DNA of 64,000 nucleotides from contig NZ_BRVP01000003.1 of the NCBI RefSeq assembly GCF_027924145.1, forward strand, positions 62,001-126,000, written 5' to 3'. Every line of letters starts with the position of its first letter. The stretch's first letter is position 1. The DNA is from Neptunitalea chrysea (GTDB lineage Bacteria; Bacteroidota; Bacteroidia; Flavobacteriales; Flavobacteriaceae). Shown here in pieces: positions 45,401 through 52,472 of the stretch. Made by a program: the position numbers and the translations under genes. The notes under the pieces are model-generated. The model was not told the origin of the DNA and made no database searches. It saw nothing but the letters and a program-made list of their open reading frames with translations.

Positions 45401-46517
45401 TGTATCTTGGAATGAAATACCGTTATGGGATACTGTAGGAGAAGTAGGTATTCATCAGCGTACACCTTATGTAACAGGTATTGTAGAGGAAGTAATAGCG
45501 CAATCTGGATGGGCATCAGGTAATGCGATTACATTTATTTTTTCAGGTTCAGGAAAACGTGTTGCCGAATCTAAAGATGGTTCTGCTGCGCCAATTTTGA
45601 AACTATTCTATCAAACGCCTTGTAACCCAGCAGGAACATTGTGTGATGATGGAGATGCTACCACTTCATTCGATATAGAAGATGGTAATTGTAATTGTGC
45701 AGGGATACCTGAAACGGGAACCCTAACATACGAAGTGAACAGATCTGATAATGATGCAGAAGAGGAAGTGTCTAATGGATCTATGGATCTTACAAGTAGT
45801 GATTTAGAACTTGTTGAAGAAGGAGGTTCTACAAACCAGCTTGTGGGTATTAGGTTTACAGATATTCAATTACCTGCTACAGCATACATTACAAATGCTT
45901 ATATTCAGTTTACAGTAGATGATGATAATACCGGAACTACTAATTTAGAAATTAGAGCAGAAGCCACCGCTAATTCTTTGGAGTTCTCGTCTGCAGATTT
46001 TGATATTTCTTCCAGAACAATGGGGGGCAGTGTAGTAAGTTGGAATAATGTTCCTGCATGGAATACTTCAGATATCGGAGCGGCAGGAACAGATCAACGT
46101 ACAGCTGATATTAGTATTTTGGTAGAAGAAATTTTATCACAATCTGGTTGGGATTTATTACATCCAATGACCTTTGTAATTACAGGAAGCGGAGAGCGTG
46201 AAGCGGAGTCTTTTGATGGTACTGCTGCACCGCAATTGGTGATAGAATATTCGCTTGTACCTTTATCTGTTGATGATAATGAGTCTGTTAATAATATAAA
46301 GGTGTATCCTAATCCGGTAAATGATCGTATGTATGTAAAATCAGCGGAAAAAATTACAAGCGTATCTATTTATAGCGTAACAGGGCAACAAGTGATAGCA
46401 AAAGTTGTAGATAGTAATGAACTTACCATTAATATGAGTGAATTGAAAAGTGGGGTTTACTTTATGCATTTACTACAATCAGGTAAAGAATATGTTCATA
46501 AGATTATTGTTCAGTAA
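42447..46517 (+). CDS. T9SS-secreted purple-acid-phosphatase-like protein with four repeat domains
   Basis: This 1356-residue protein has a signal peptide (~1-21), a fibronectin-like N-domain (~25-115) and a metallophosphoesterase domain (~120-390). Metal-site motifs are GGDSR (Asp130), GGDMTD (Asp158), GNHE (Asn194/His195), YHKP (His260) and DCDSHM in place of the usual GHxH. Four ~180-residue beta domains follow at about 453-628, 660-843, 882-1056 and 1088-1270. Each is preceded by a Cys-rich linker of the type TCDDGD...EDGxCNC. The tail (from VYPNPVNDRMY) is a T9SS sorting domain. The likely role is phosphate release outside the cell, with the repeats binding glycan or surface. The ATG at 42447 is chosen for the signal peptide. 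Confidence 0.87.
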   Translation: MKLKLLLTLFCLLGILFKNHANNDKYRLILVDDPSTTITVAWNQISGSSPVVYYDTTDHGTNYAMYASSKTVDRTTNFRGMSNQFARLINLTPNTAYYFVIHDSEGTSQRFWFKTAPDDNSRLSFIAGGDSRNNAVPRQKANTLVSKLKPHAVFFGGDMTDDDSNTEWQNWFDDWQLTIAGDGRMFPIVPARGNHESSSTIYNLFDTPNANSYYALTWGNNLIRTYTLNSEVSVLGDQLTWLQNDLTASSGLTWKMAQYHKPMRPHTSSKSEGNSEYNAWAQLFYDEEVRLVVDCDSHMAKTTWPVKPSSDPGNDEGFVIEEQHGTVYTGEGCWGAPLRPNDDDKSWTRSSGSFNQFKLVFVDDQKIELRTIDVNNAYSVSEGSNTDPFVLPANLNVFSPPTGAVVIISNGVANNPCDIVGTTCDDSDSTTTNEEEDGFCNCNGLLANDLVEETIAVATSSDDAEEEIASGIVDITSSDLELIYDGQDQLVGVRFDNVQMPQGATLYRAYIQFTTDETDNDQDPTSVTIEGELTTASATFAETINNISSRIRTTNSVIWNNIAEWGVVGESDLNQRTPYVTSIVSEITSQSGWTSGNAITFIFSGSGKRVAEAFDGTASPVLKLFYQTPCDPAGTTCDDGDPNTYMDIEDGNCNCIGIQETDTLTYQVNDGDNDAEEAETGGAMYLNSSDLELVYDSYAGQNNQTVGIRFTDIQIPQGAVILNAYIQFTVDETDSGTTNLQIRGEKVANSAIFMDTDFNITSRITTSTVVSWLNVPEWNSVGSATEDQRTPELRTVVQEIIDQAGWQPFNAMSFIITGTGSRAAESYNGSSGSAPKLVINYTLNDNCPEYGTLCDDGDATTINDEEDGFCNCAGVPADVVEDTDYVLTSSDDAEEEVSTGAIDLTSSDLELIYDGGSQLVGVRFDNVQIPDGATLYRAYIQFQTDETDSEEDPTNLVIHGELSSSSSTFTSASGDISSRPLTTTSVSWNEIPLWDTVGEVGIHQRTPYVTGIVEEVIAQSGWASGNAITFIFSGSGKRVAESKDGSAAPILKLFYQTPCNPAGTLCDDGDATTSFDIEDGNCNCAGIPETGTLTYEVNRSDNDAEEEVSNGSMDLTSSDLELVEEGGSTNQLVGIRFTDIQLPATAYITNAYIQFTVDDDNTGTTNLEIRAEATANSLEFSSADFDISSRTMGGSVVSWNNVPAWNTSDIGAAGTDQRTADISILVEEILSQSGWDLLHPMTFVITGSGEREAESFDGTAAPQLVIEYSLVPLSVDDNESVNNIKVYPNPVNDRMYVKSAEKITSVSIYSVTGQQVIAKVVDSNELTINMSELKSGVYFMHLLQSGKEYVHKIIVQ
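43797..46260 (+). repeat. A-B-A-B internal block duplication in the phosphoesterase gene
   Basis: The four C-terminal domains are of two kinds. A copies share SSDLELIYDG and the end FIFSGSGKRVAE. B copies share TLTYxVN...DNDAEE and SFIITG/TFVITG ends. They alternate A-B-A-B with a unit of 1287 bases (429 codons): the stretch near 44232 reappears near 45519. The bases TTACATTTATTTTTTCAGG are shared by both A copies. Confidence 0.88.
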
Positions 46518-46574
46518 GTATAATGAGACCTATTTCTTTGTAATAATCAATTGAATAGGATTGAAATAAAAGTT

Positions 46575-46611
46575 AAAAGCCAAGCTGTATATTTCTCAGC
46601 TTGGCTTTTTT
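46575..46611 (+). terminator. Terminator of the phosphoesterase gene
   Basis: AAAAGCCAAGCTG and CAGCTTGGCTTTT form a 13-bp perfect stem with a T tail, 58 bases after the stop. Confidence 0.93.
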
Positions 46612-46701
46612 ATTATTGTGAAATATACTGGATTATTCATAAAGTTGGGAATTCTTTAAAAATATAGATTTTTGTAAAAAATACAAGCTTACTAAAACCA
46701 A

Positions 46702-46731
46702 AAAAGCCTTCCAGATATAAGGAAAGCTTTT
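46702..46731. terminator. Imperfect hairpin between phosphoesterase and tRNA-Asp
   Basis: AAAAGCCTTCC and GGAAAGCTTTT pair with one mismatch and have T runs on both strands. It is probably a back-up terminator for minus-strand transcripts from the tRNA. Confidence 0.55.
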
Positions 46732-46798
46732 CATTGGTTTACTACTAAACCAAAGATAAACCACAACAGTTTATCTAAACAACACAACTAATCTTTAG

Positions 46799-46827
46799 CC
46801 AAAAAAAGCCCCAAGTTATGGAGCTTT
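46799..46827 (-). terminator. Terminator of tRNA-Asp copy 2
   Basis: On the minus strand AAGCTCCA and TGGGGCTT pair with one mismatch and are followed by a run of T, 12 bases past the tRNA 3' end. Confidence 0.7.
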
Positions 46828-46838
46828 CTGTGCATTTG

Positions 46839-46912
46839 CGGTCTGGACGGGACTCGAACCCGCGACCCCCTGCGTGACAGGCAGGTATTCTAACCAACTG
46901 AACTACCAGACC
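46839..46912 (-). tRNA. tRNA-Asp (anticodon GTC), copy 2
   Basis: This is a 74-base cloverleaf identical to copy 1 at 41280-41353, on the same strand, with the CTGTCAC anticodon loop. Its upstream region has the only full two-part promoter match of the two copies. Confidence 0.97.
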
Positions 46913-46930
46913 ATTCCTGTATTGCGGTTG

Positions 46931-46961
46931 CAAATATACATCTATTTATGATATTGCCAAA
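46931..46961 (-). promoter_or_regulatory. Consensus promoter of tRNA-Asp copy 2
   Basis: On the minus strand TTTG (46961-46958) is followed after exactly 19 bases by TATATTTG (46938-46931): a perfect two-box Bacteroidota promoter, 18 bases before the tRNA 5' end. Confidence 0.85.
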
Positions 46962-46968
46962 TAAAAGA

Positions 46969-47051
46969 ATGTTTTTTTATAAAAAGGTTATGGTGTTAGA
47001 AACTATGTTTTTTTATAAAAAGGTTATGGTGTTAGAAACTATGTTTTTTTA
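46969..47051. repeat. 36-bp tandem repeat, two full copies plus a partial third
   Basis: A 36-base unit beginning ATGTTTTTTTATAAAAAGG occurs at 46969-47004 and 47005-47040 with no difference, then restarts for 11 bases at 47041. Exact identity suggests recent slippage. It lies between tRNA-Asp copy 2 and the DUF58 gene, downstream of the latter. Confidence 0.92.
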
Positions 47052-47119
47052 AAGTTTTGATAATCAATAAATAGAGGTTAATGTGTTTTTTTGTTTATTC
47101 TTGTTGGTGCTGTAAGGGA

Positions 47120-48049
47120 TTAAGCAAAAATATGGCGTTCCAAAAGATAGGTGTGTAGTACTTTGTTTAAATCTGTTTTAATATCGGCAGTTACATATTT
47201 AATTCGGTATTGGCCACACTGAATTTTTATGTTTTTAATGTACTCTTTCATTTGTTTTTGATACACATCCTTTACATTTTCAGCATATAAATCAATTACT
47301 TCACCGGTTTCAACATCAGTAAATCTTTTTGGTGCATTAGAGAAGTTAAATTCTTCTTCAGTGGTGCTATCTATGGTGTGAAATAAAATAACCTCATGTT
47401 TATTATATTTCAAGTGTTTAAGAGCTTCGAATAGCGCTTGATTTTCGGTTTCTGTTTGTAGCATATCCGTAAACAAGATAATCATGCTTCTGCGATGAAT
47501 TTTTTCGGCTATTTGATGTAGATAGGTGTATGTTTTAGTGGTTTTATTTTGTTGGGTTTTAAAAGTGAGCTTACTTAAATAATGTACTAACATTTGATGA
47601 TGACGTTCACTGCCTTTTTCAGGAGCATAAAATTCATAAGAATCAGAATATACACTTAAGCCAATGGCATCTCTTTGTCGTTTTAAAAGATTCATTAAAG
47701 CGGCAGTGGCTAATACCGAAAACCCTATTTTATTAAGGTTGTTAAATGAATTGTTTTTTTGAACAGGATAATGCATGGAAGAAGAATTGTCTAATATAAT
47801 ATGGCATCTTAAATTGGTTTCTTCTTCGTATTTTTTAGTATAAAGCTTATCTGTTCTGGCATATAATTTCCAGTCGATATGTTTGGTACTTTCACCTTGA
47901 TTATAGATAGCATGTTCTGCAAATTCAGAAGAAAATCCGTGAAACGGACTTTTATGCATACCACTTATAAAACCTTCAACCGCTTGATTGGTTAATAAAT
48001 CTAGGTTTTTAAAAAGTTGTACGTTTTGAAGTTCTTTTTGTATATCCAA
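47120..48049 (-). CDS. DUF58-family protein with VWA-like fold
   Basis: This 309-residue cytoplasmic protein belongs to the DUF58 family that pairs with MoxR-type ATPases. It has the family core SPFHGFSSEFAEHAIYNQGE, HIDWKLYARTDKL, a MIDAS-like DNSSSM, and SMIILFTDM. The start is taken as TTG at 48049 (MDIQKELQNV). An ATG at 48100 would put the start inside the perfect terminator hairpin of trxA (48077-48110) and add 17 residues that homologues I recall do not have. No MoxR gene is in the window. Confidence 0.85.
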   Translation of the reverse strand: MDIQKELQNVQLFKNLDLLTNQAVEGFISGMHKSPFHGFSSEFAEHAIYNQGESTKHIDWKLYARTDKLYTKKYEEETNLRCHIILDNSSSMHYPVQKNNSFNNLNKIGFSVLATAALMNLLKRQRDAIGLSVYSDSYEFYAPEKGSERHHQMLVHYLSKLTFKTQQNKTTKTYTYLHQIAEKIHRRSMIILFTDMLQTETENQALFEALKHLKYNKHEVILFHTIDSTTEEEFNFSNAPKRFTDVETGEVIDLYAENVKDVYQKQMKEYIKNIKIQCGQYRIKYVTADIKTDLNKVLHTYLLERHIFA

Positions 48050-48076
48050 AATAATCAGAAATTTATCATCTAAAAA

Positions 48077-48110
48077 TACAAAAGGTTTGGCATTTGCCAA
48101 ACCTTTTGTA
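48077..48110 (-). terminator. Terminator of trxA
   Basis: TACAAAAGGTTTGGC and GCCAAACCTTTTGTA form a 15-bp perfect stem with a 4-base loop, followed on the minus strand by ATTTTTAG. It lies 21 bases past the trxA stop. It also argues against the ATG at 48100 as the DUF58 start. Confidence 0.92.
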
Positions 48111-48131
48111 TTTCAAAGATATTTGTATCTA

Positions 48132-48449
48132 TTATAAAAGCGAATCTAATGCTTCAGCATAAGTGTCTTTAGGAGCAACACCAACTTGTCTTCCAACAAC
48201 TTCTCCGTTTTGAAAAACTAATACAGTAGGAATGTTACGTACTCCATATTTAGCGGCAAATTCTTGATTTGCATCTACATCTACTTTTCCTACTACTGCT
48301 TTCCCATCATATTCTTCGTTCAATTGCTCAATAATAGGAGCAACCATTCTACAAGGTCCACACCATGCAGCCCAGAAGTCAACCATTACAGGTTTGTCAC
48401 TTTTTAAAACTAATGCTTCAAAAGTTTCGTCAGTTATTTCTAATGCCAT
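48132..48449 (-). CDS. trxA: Thioredoxin
   Basis: This 105-residue cytoplasmic thioredoxin has the active site WAAWCGPCR (Cys at about 30 and 33), the cis-Pro region RNIPTVLVFQNGE and normal length. It reduces protein disulfides for ribonucleotide reductase, peroxiredoxins and others. It is a single-gene unit ended by the hairpin at 48077-48110. Confidence 0.97.
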   Translation of the reverse strand: MALEITDETFEALVLKSDKPVMVDFWAAWCGPCRMVAPIIEQLNEEYDGKAVVGKVDVDANQEFAAKYGVRNIPTVLVFQNGEVVGRQVGVAPKDTYAEALDSLL

Positions 48450-48806
48450 GATTTTTTATTTTTAATTATATGCGAAATTAGTCAATATTTTTTCTGAAAC
48501 TTACAAATACAAAATAAGTTTTCCTTATAATACTATTTGTTTTGTTAATAATCTTCTACAAGATAAAAAATAATTGACAATGTTAGCCATACTTATTTAG
48601 ATAAATAAGGTTTATATTACTCTAGAAGCAAATGATATGTTAAGGATAAGATGAGTTCTTGTAAGTTTATTTTTTATTGGTGTATTGTGTTTTTATCTTT
48701 GTGGATATAAGAATTGTGAACATTTGCTAATCTAATGGTAAGAGTTAGTTTTATATTAGCTATAAAAATGGGAACAACGTACTTTTTAATAAATTAATTA
48801 AATTAA
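48450..48806. other. Intergenic region between trxA and the mscS-type gene
   Basis: This 357-base divergent gap is AT-rich. It contains the -7 box at 48694-48701 for the rightward gene and a weak TAATTTCG (48476-48469 on the minus strand) that could serve trxA. No small gene or RNA structure was recognised. Confidence 0.5.
48694..48701 (+). promoter_or_regulatory. -7 promoter box for the mscS-type gene
   Basis: TATCTTTG is a full TAnnTTTG match, giving a leader of about 100 bases. A TTG 14 bases upstream is too close for an ideal -33 box. Confidence 0.5.
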
Positions 48807-49664
48807 ATGTTTATGGATGAAAAAATTTCTTCAATGGAAAGTTATTGGGATCAGGTAGTAACAGTAACTATAGAATATGTTCCTCAAATTGCTACAGCTT
48901 TAATATCTGCAATGTTAACCTTGGTTATTGGGTTATGGGTTATAAAAATAATTAATAGGTTAGTTAGAAAGTTATTCGAAACAAGAGACATAGATTTATC
49001 ATTACGTACTTTTTTATGTAATCTTATAAGCTGGTCTTTAAAAATTGTTTTGTTTATTGTTGTGGTAACGCAACTTGGAATAAAGACTTCTAGTTTTGTT
49101 GCTGTATTAGGGGCTGCAGGTTTGGCAGTTGGTTTAGCTTTACAGGGATCTTTATCTAATTTAGCCGGTGGGGTTTTAATTTTAACCTTGAAACCTTTTA
49201 AGGTAGGAGATTATATTGCTTCAAGTAATGGTGTTTCGGGTACGGTAAGTTATATTGATATTTTTAATACAAAACTTAATACTCCTCAAAACCAATTGGT
49301 AGTGGTGCCAAATGGAGATTTATCTAATAGTAGTATTACTAATTATACCGAGTTGGGAACCAGAAGAACTTGGTTTGATATAGGGGTTTCATATGACGCT
49401 GATTTAAGACAAGCAAAAGAAATTCTTCTAAAAGTTATTGCAGAAAATCAATTGGTACTAGACGATCCGGCTCCGCAAGTTGTGGTAACAGCCTTAGGTG
49501 ATAGTTCTGTTAACTTATCGGTTAGAGCAACAACCACAAATGACAACTTCTGGGATGTGAACGAAAACTTAATTATAGATTGTAAAGCTGCTTTGGATAA
49601 AGCAGGTATCGAGATTCCATTTCCACAAAGAGATGTTCATGTATTTGATGAATCAAAAAAATAA
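48807..49664 (+). CDS. Small-conductance mechanosensitive channel (MscS family)
   Basis: This 285-residue inner-membrane channel opens under membrane tension to release solutes on osmotic downshock. It has three N-terminal membrane segments. The pore-lining third is SFVAVLGAAGLAVGLALQGS, followed by LSNLAGGVLILTLKPFKVGD. The beta domain (VVVPNGDLSNSSITNYT) and C-terminal domain ending EIPFPQRDVHV are typical. Length matches E. coli MscS (286). A second ATG at 48813 (MDEKISSM) is equally possible. A terminator follows. Confidence 0.95.
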   Translation: MFMDEKISSMESYWDQVVTVTIEYVPQIATALISAMLTLVIGLWVIKIINRLVRKLFETRDIDLSLRTFLCNLISWSLKIVLFIVVVTQLGIKTSSFVAVLGAAGLAVGLALQGSLSNLAGGVLILTLKPFKVGDYIASSNGVSGTVSYIDIFNTKLNTPQNQLVVVPNGDLSNSSITNYTELGTRRTWFDIGVSYDADLRQAKEILLKVIAENQLVLDDPAPQVVVTALGDSSVNLSVRATTTNDNFWDVNENLIIDCKAALDKAGIEIPFPQRDVHVFDESKK

Positions 49665-49675
49665 ATAAAAATTGT

Positions 49676-49713
49676 AGAGCTGCTTTTTTCTAAATGGAGA
49701 AGCAGCTTTTTCT
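49676..49713 (+). terminator. Terminator of the mscS-type gene
   Basis: AGCTGCTT and AAGCAGCT form an 8-bp stem with a 14-base loop and a T-rich tail, 13 bases past the stop. Confidence 0.85.
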
Positions 49714-50173
49714 TTGTTTATTGTAAATAACTTACTATTTGAAATAAACATTTCATAGAAAAGAGTTATTTAATTACAATTTTGCTTTTACCTTAACAAA
49801 AAATTATAATTTCTAACACATTTTTGGCTTGTAAGTCAATTAATTAATTATCTATATTTGTATTAGAATGTTCCTGAGCCTGTTACGAAAACAAAATTTA
49901 TATACATACAATAGAAAATATTTATTTTTTTAATAATGCATGATTTTCTTAGTGGAGATAATCACCCTTAGACTATGTATGGTCTTATCTTTTTATGGGT
50001 ACATAAATTTACAAAATAGCGAATTTTTTAGATTATTATCTAATGTTTTAGGATAGGTAGAGTAGATATGGTAAGCTTGCTATATAATTTAGCAAGAAGC
50101 TATTGAAGTTTTTAAAGAGAAATAGTGGTTTTAGAAGCTTCTAAAATCAATAATTTGGTATTGATCCAAATAT
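49714..50173. other. Gene-free AT-rich stretch
   Basis: No gene is recognised in these 460 bases. The only signal is a promoter-like TTG (49829-49831), 21 bases, TATATTTG (49853-49860), which may once have served the pseudogene starting 314 bases later. Confidence 0.5.
49829..49860 (+). promoter_or_regulatory. Promoter-like pair upstream of the GNAT-nitrilase pseudogene
   Basis: TTG and TATATTTG (full -7 match) are separated by 21 bases. The distance to the pseudogene start is long. Confidence 0.4.
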
Positions 50174-51660
50174 ATGCATACTGTAAAACATAAAATAGAC
50201 CTTAGAAATCTTTGTCTGGAGGATTGTAGAGAATTAAGAACTTTGATGCGATGCGTTGATAGTGCCTTGTGGAAAGAAGACCAGATTAAAGAATTGTTTA
50301 CTGTTTTTCCAGAAGGACAATTGGTTATAATGGACGATGGAAAAATAGTTGTAGCGGCTTTAAGTATTATCGTGAATCTTAGTGATTTTAATATAAATCA
50401 TATATATACCGAGATAACGAGAAGCTATAATTTTAGTTTACATAATCTAAAGGGTGATGTGTTATATGGGATAGAGGTATTTATTAATCCTGAATATAGG
50501 GGTCTTAAATTAGTACAAAGGTTATACAGTGCATTTAAAGAATTATGTGAAACCTTAAATTTAAAATCTATTGTATCAGTTGGTAGAATCCCTAATTATA
50601 ATAAGGATTCTCGTAAATATGCTTCTAAGAAGTATATTGAAATGGTTAGGATGAAGGAGTTGTATGACCCTGTTCTTAGCTTTCAGCTGAATAACGATTT
50701 TCAGATTAAGAAAATTATGAAAGGGTATTTAGAAGGAGATATTGTTTCTGAAGAATACACTGTTTTAATGGAGTGGAATAATATTTATTATGAAGAAACT
50801 CCAAACGTAATGAATGCTAAAAAATCAGTTGTTAGATTAGGTCTTATTCAGTGGCAAATACATCCATTGAAAGATTTAGAAGCATTGTTTGAACAAGCTA
50901 AATTTTTTATAGATACTGTTTCGGGTTATGGAAGTGATTTCATTTTGTTTACTACTCATTTAATGGCTGATTATAATCAACTTTTGGAGAGTAATGCTAT
51001 TCGAGAGTTAGCGAAATACTCGAACCAGGTGCGTGAAAAATTTCAAGAATTTGCTATTTCCTATAATATCAATATCATTGCAGGAAGTATACCTTTTTTA
51101 TAGACAACGAGGGGAAGTTATATAATTATGGGGTGCTTATGTAAAAGAGATTGTGCATTGGAGGTATGTCAAAAATAAATATTACTCCTAACGAAGTTTC
51201 TCATTGGGGAATGACGTTAGGGGGTAAAATAAAAACATTTAATACCGATTGTGGTAAAATAGGAATACGTATCTGTTACGGTGTAGAGTATCTGGAACTA
51301 TTTAGATTAATGGCAGATGAGAGGATGCAATTGCTATTTGTTCCGTTCTTAACAGATACACAAAATGCGGACACGTGTGCTAGATGCTGTGCACAGGCTA
51401 GGGCTATAAAAATAAATGTTATGTAGCAGTAGCTGGTTGTGTTGGTGATTTACCTTAGGTAAATTACATGGATATTCAGTATGCTAAGGCAGCCGTGTTT
51501 ACACCGTCAGATTTTTATTTTTCTGCATTGTATTAAAGCAGAGGCTACGCCTAATACAGAAATGACGCTTATCGTAGATGTAAATATTGATTTATTGAAA
51601 GAGCTTCGTGAGTTTGGTAGTGGTAGTGTTAAAATTTTAAAAGCCAAAAATGATAATTAG
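50174..51660 (+). pseudogene. GNAT acetyltransferase-nitrilase fusion gene, disrupted
   Basis: The intact family (~510 residues) joins a GNAT domain to a carbon-nitrogen hydrolase. Here the first frame encodes GNAT (IEVFINPEYRGLKLVQRLYS) and the start of the nitrilase part (VRLGLIQWQ..., NIIAGSIPFL), then stops at 51101. The next frame continues as DNEGKLYNYGVLM, a stop, then ITPNEVSHWGMTLGGKI and the catalytic-Cys segment RICYGVEYLEL, up to 51426. Another frame then gives YVAVAGCVGDLP, a TAG, and VNYMDIQYAKAAVFTPSDF. A last shift gives IKAEATPNTEMTLIVDVNI to the TAG at 51658-51660. At least three frameshifts and several stops make the gene dead, although each piece is still clearly recognisable. 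Confidence 0.92.
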
Positions 51661-51691
51661 TTAAAATGTAATTCCCTAAACACAGAACAAT

Positions 51692-52252
51692 ATGAATTTT
51701 ATTAATCTTAGAAACGAAGAATGGAAAGAGTACCGTAAGGAAAACTGGAAAGAAGGTCAAGTATTTAAAGTGTCAAATTACGGAAGAGTTATTGGTCCAA
51801 AAGACATTGATAGACCTAAATTACTTAAAACTTATCAGGTTTCAGGGTATGAGTACTTCATGGCAAAAAAAGTTACAGATAAGAATGAATTAGTGTATAT
51901 TCATAGAGCGGTAGCAGAGCTTTTTTTGGATAACAGTGAAGGTAAGCGTTTTGTAATACATAATGATTTTGACAAGCTTAATAATCATGTGAATAATTTA
52001 GCTTGGGTAACTAGATCTGAACTTACAAAACATAATATGGAGAACCCTTCTGTTATAGCAGGTAAAGAGCGTAAGAAAACCCAGCCGAGTTTTAGTAAGC
52101 TTACAGAGTCGAAAGTAAAGTTATTAAAACGAAAAATTAATGACCCCAATCGTAGAACTAGATTACGTATTTTAGCGAAACAATTTGGTATATCTGAAAT
52201 GCAATTATATCGTATTAAGTCTGGTGAGAACTGGAGTCATGTAAAACCTTAA
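51692..52252 (+). CDS. NUMOD4/HNH-type protein with C-terminal HTH-like tail
   Basis: This 186-residue protein begins with a NUMOD4-like segment (WKEGQVFKVSNYGRVIGP), then an HNH-like core (VYIHRAVAELFL, VIHNDFDKLNNHVNNLAWVT) and a conserved tail (RILAKQFGISEMQLYRIKSG) that looks like a helix-turn-helix. Homing endonucleases share the first two parts. However, I recall single-copy relatives with the same tail in many flavobacteria, so it is more likely a resident DNA-binding protein than a mobile intron nuclease. It follows the pseudogene by 31 bases. Confidence 0.75.
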   Translation: MNFINLRNEEWKEYRKENWKEGQVFKVSNYGRVIGPKDIDRPKLLKTYQVSGYEYFMAKKVTDKNELVYIHRAVAELFLDNSEGKRFVIHNDFDKLNNHVNNLAWVTRSELTKHNMENPSVIAGKERKKTQPSFSKLTESKVKLLKRKINDPNRRTRLRILAKQFGISEMQLYRIKSGENWSHVKP

Positions 52253-52460
52253 ATTAAATATAGCTTTATTTTATTGCATAATTGAGATTATATGTTTCGA
52301 TACTAGAATGTGATTTTTATAAAGCTTAATGGTTTTGCCCAAAAGTAATTTATTATCATAAGCTGTTGGTTATAGTAAATAGCCAATGGCTTTTTGTTGT
52401 ATACCAGTGTTTTAATAATGTTTTTTTGATTAGATAAAATTCACCTCCAGATTTTATTAG

Positions 52461-52468
52461 TATCTTTA
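52461..52468 (+). promoter_or_regulatory. Possible -7 box for the M28 peptidase gene
   Basis: TATCTTTA matches seven of eight bases and ends 4 bases before the ATG, implying an almost leaderless mRNA. Confidence 0.35.
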
Positions 52469-52472
52469 ATGT

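Noticed and set aside
41280-46912. Integrative element between two tRNA-Asp sites
   Set aside because: No integrase or mobility gene is inside, and the repeats comprise whole tRNAs plus upstream DNA instead of a tRNA 3' fragment.
46969-47051. CRISPR array
   Set aside because: The 36-base unit repeats directly without spacers, only two full copies exist and no cas gene is near.
51151-51426. 91-residue open frame as a gene of its own
   Set aside because: It is the central nitrilase piece of the pseudogene at 50174-51660.
51692-52252. Mobile homing endonuclease
   Set aside because: There is no intron or intein context, and the protein has a conserved HTH-like tail as in resident flavobacterial homologues.
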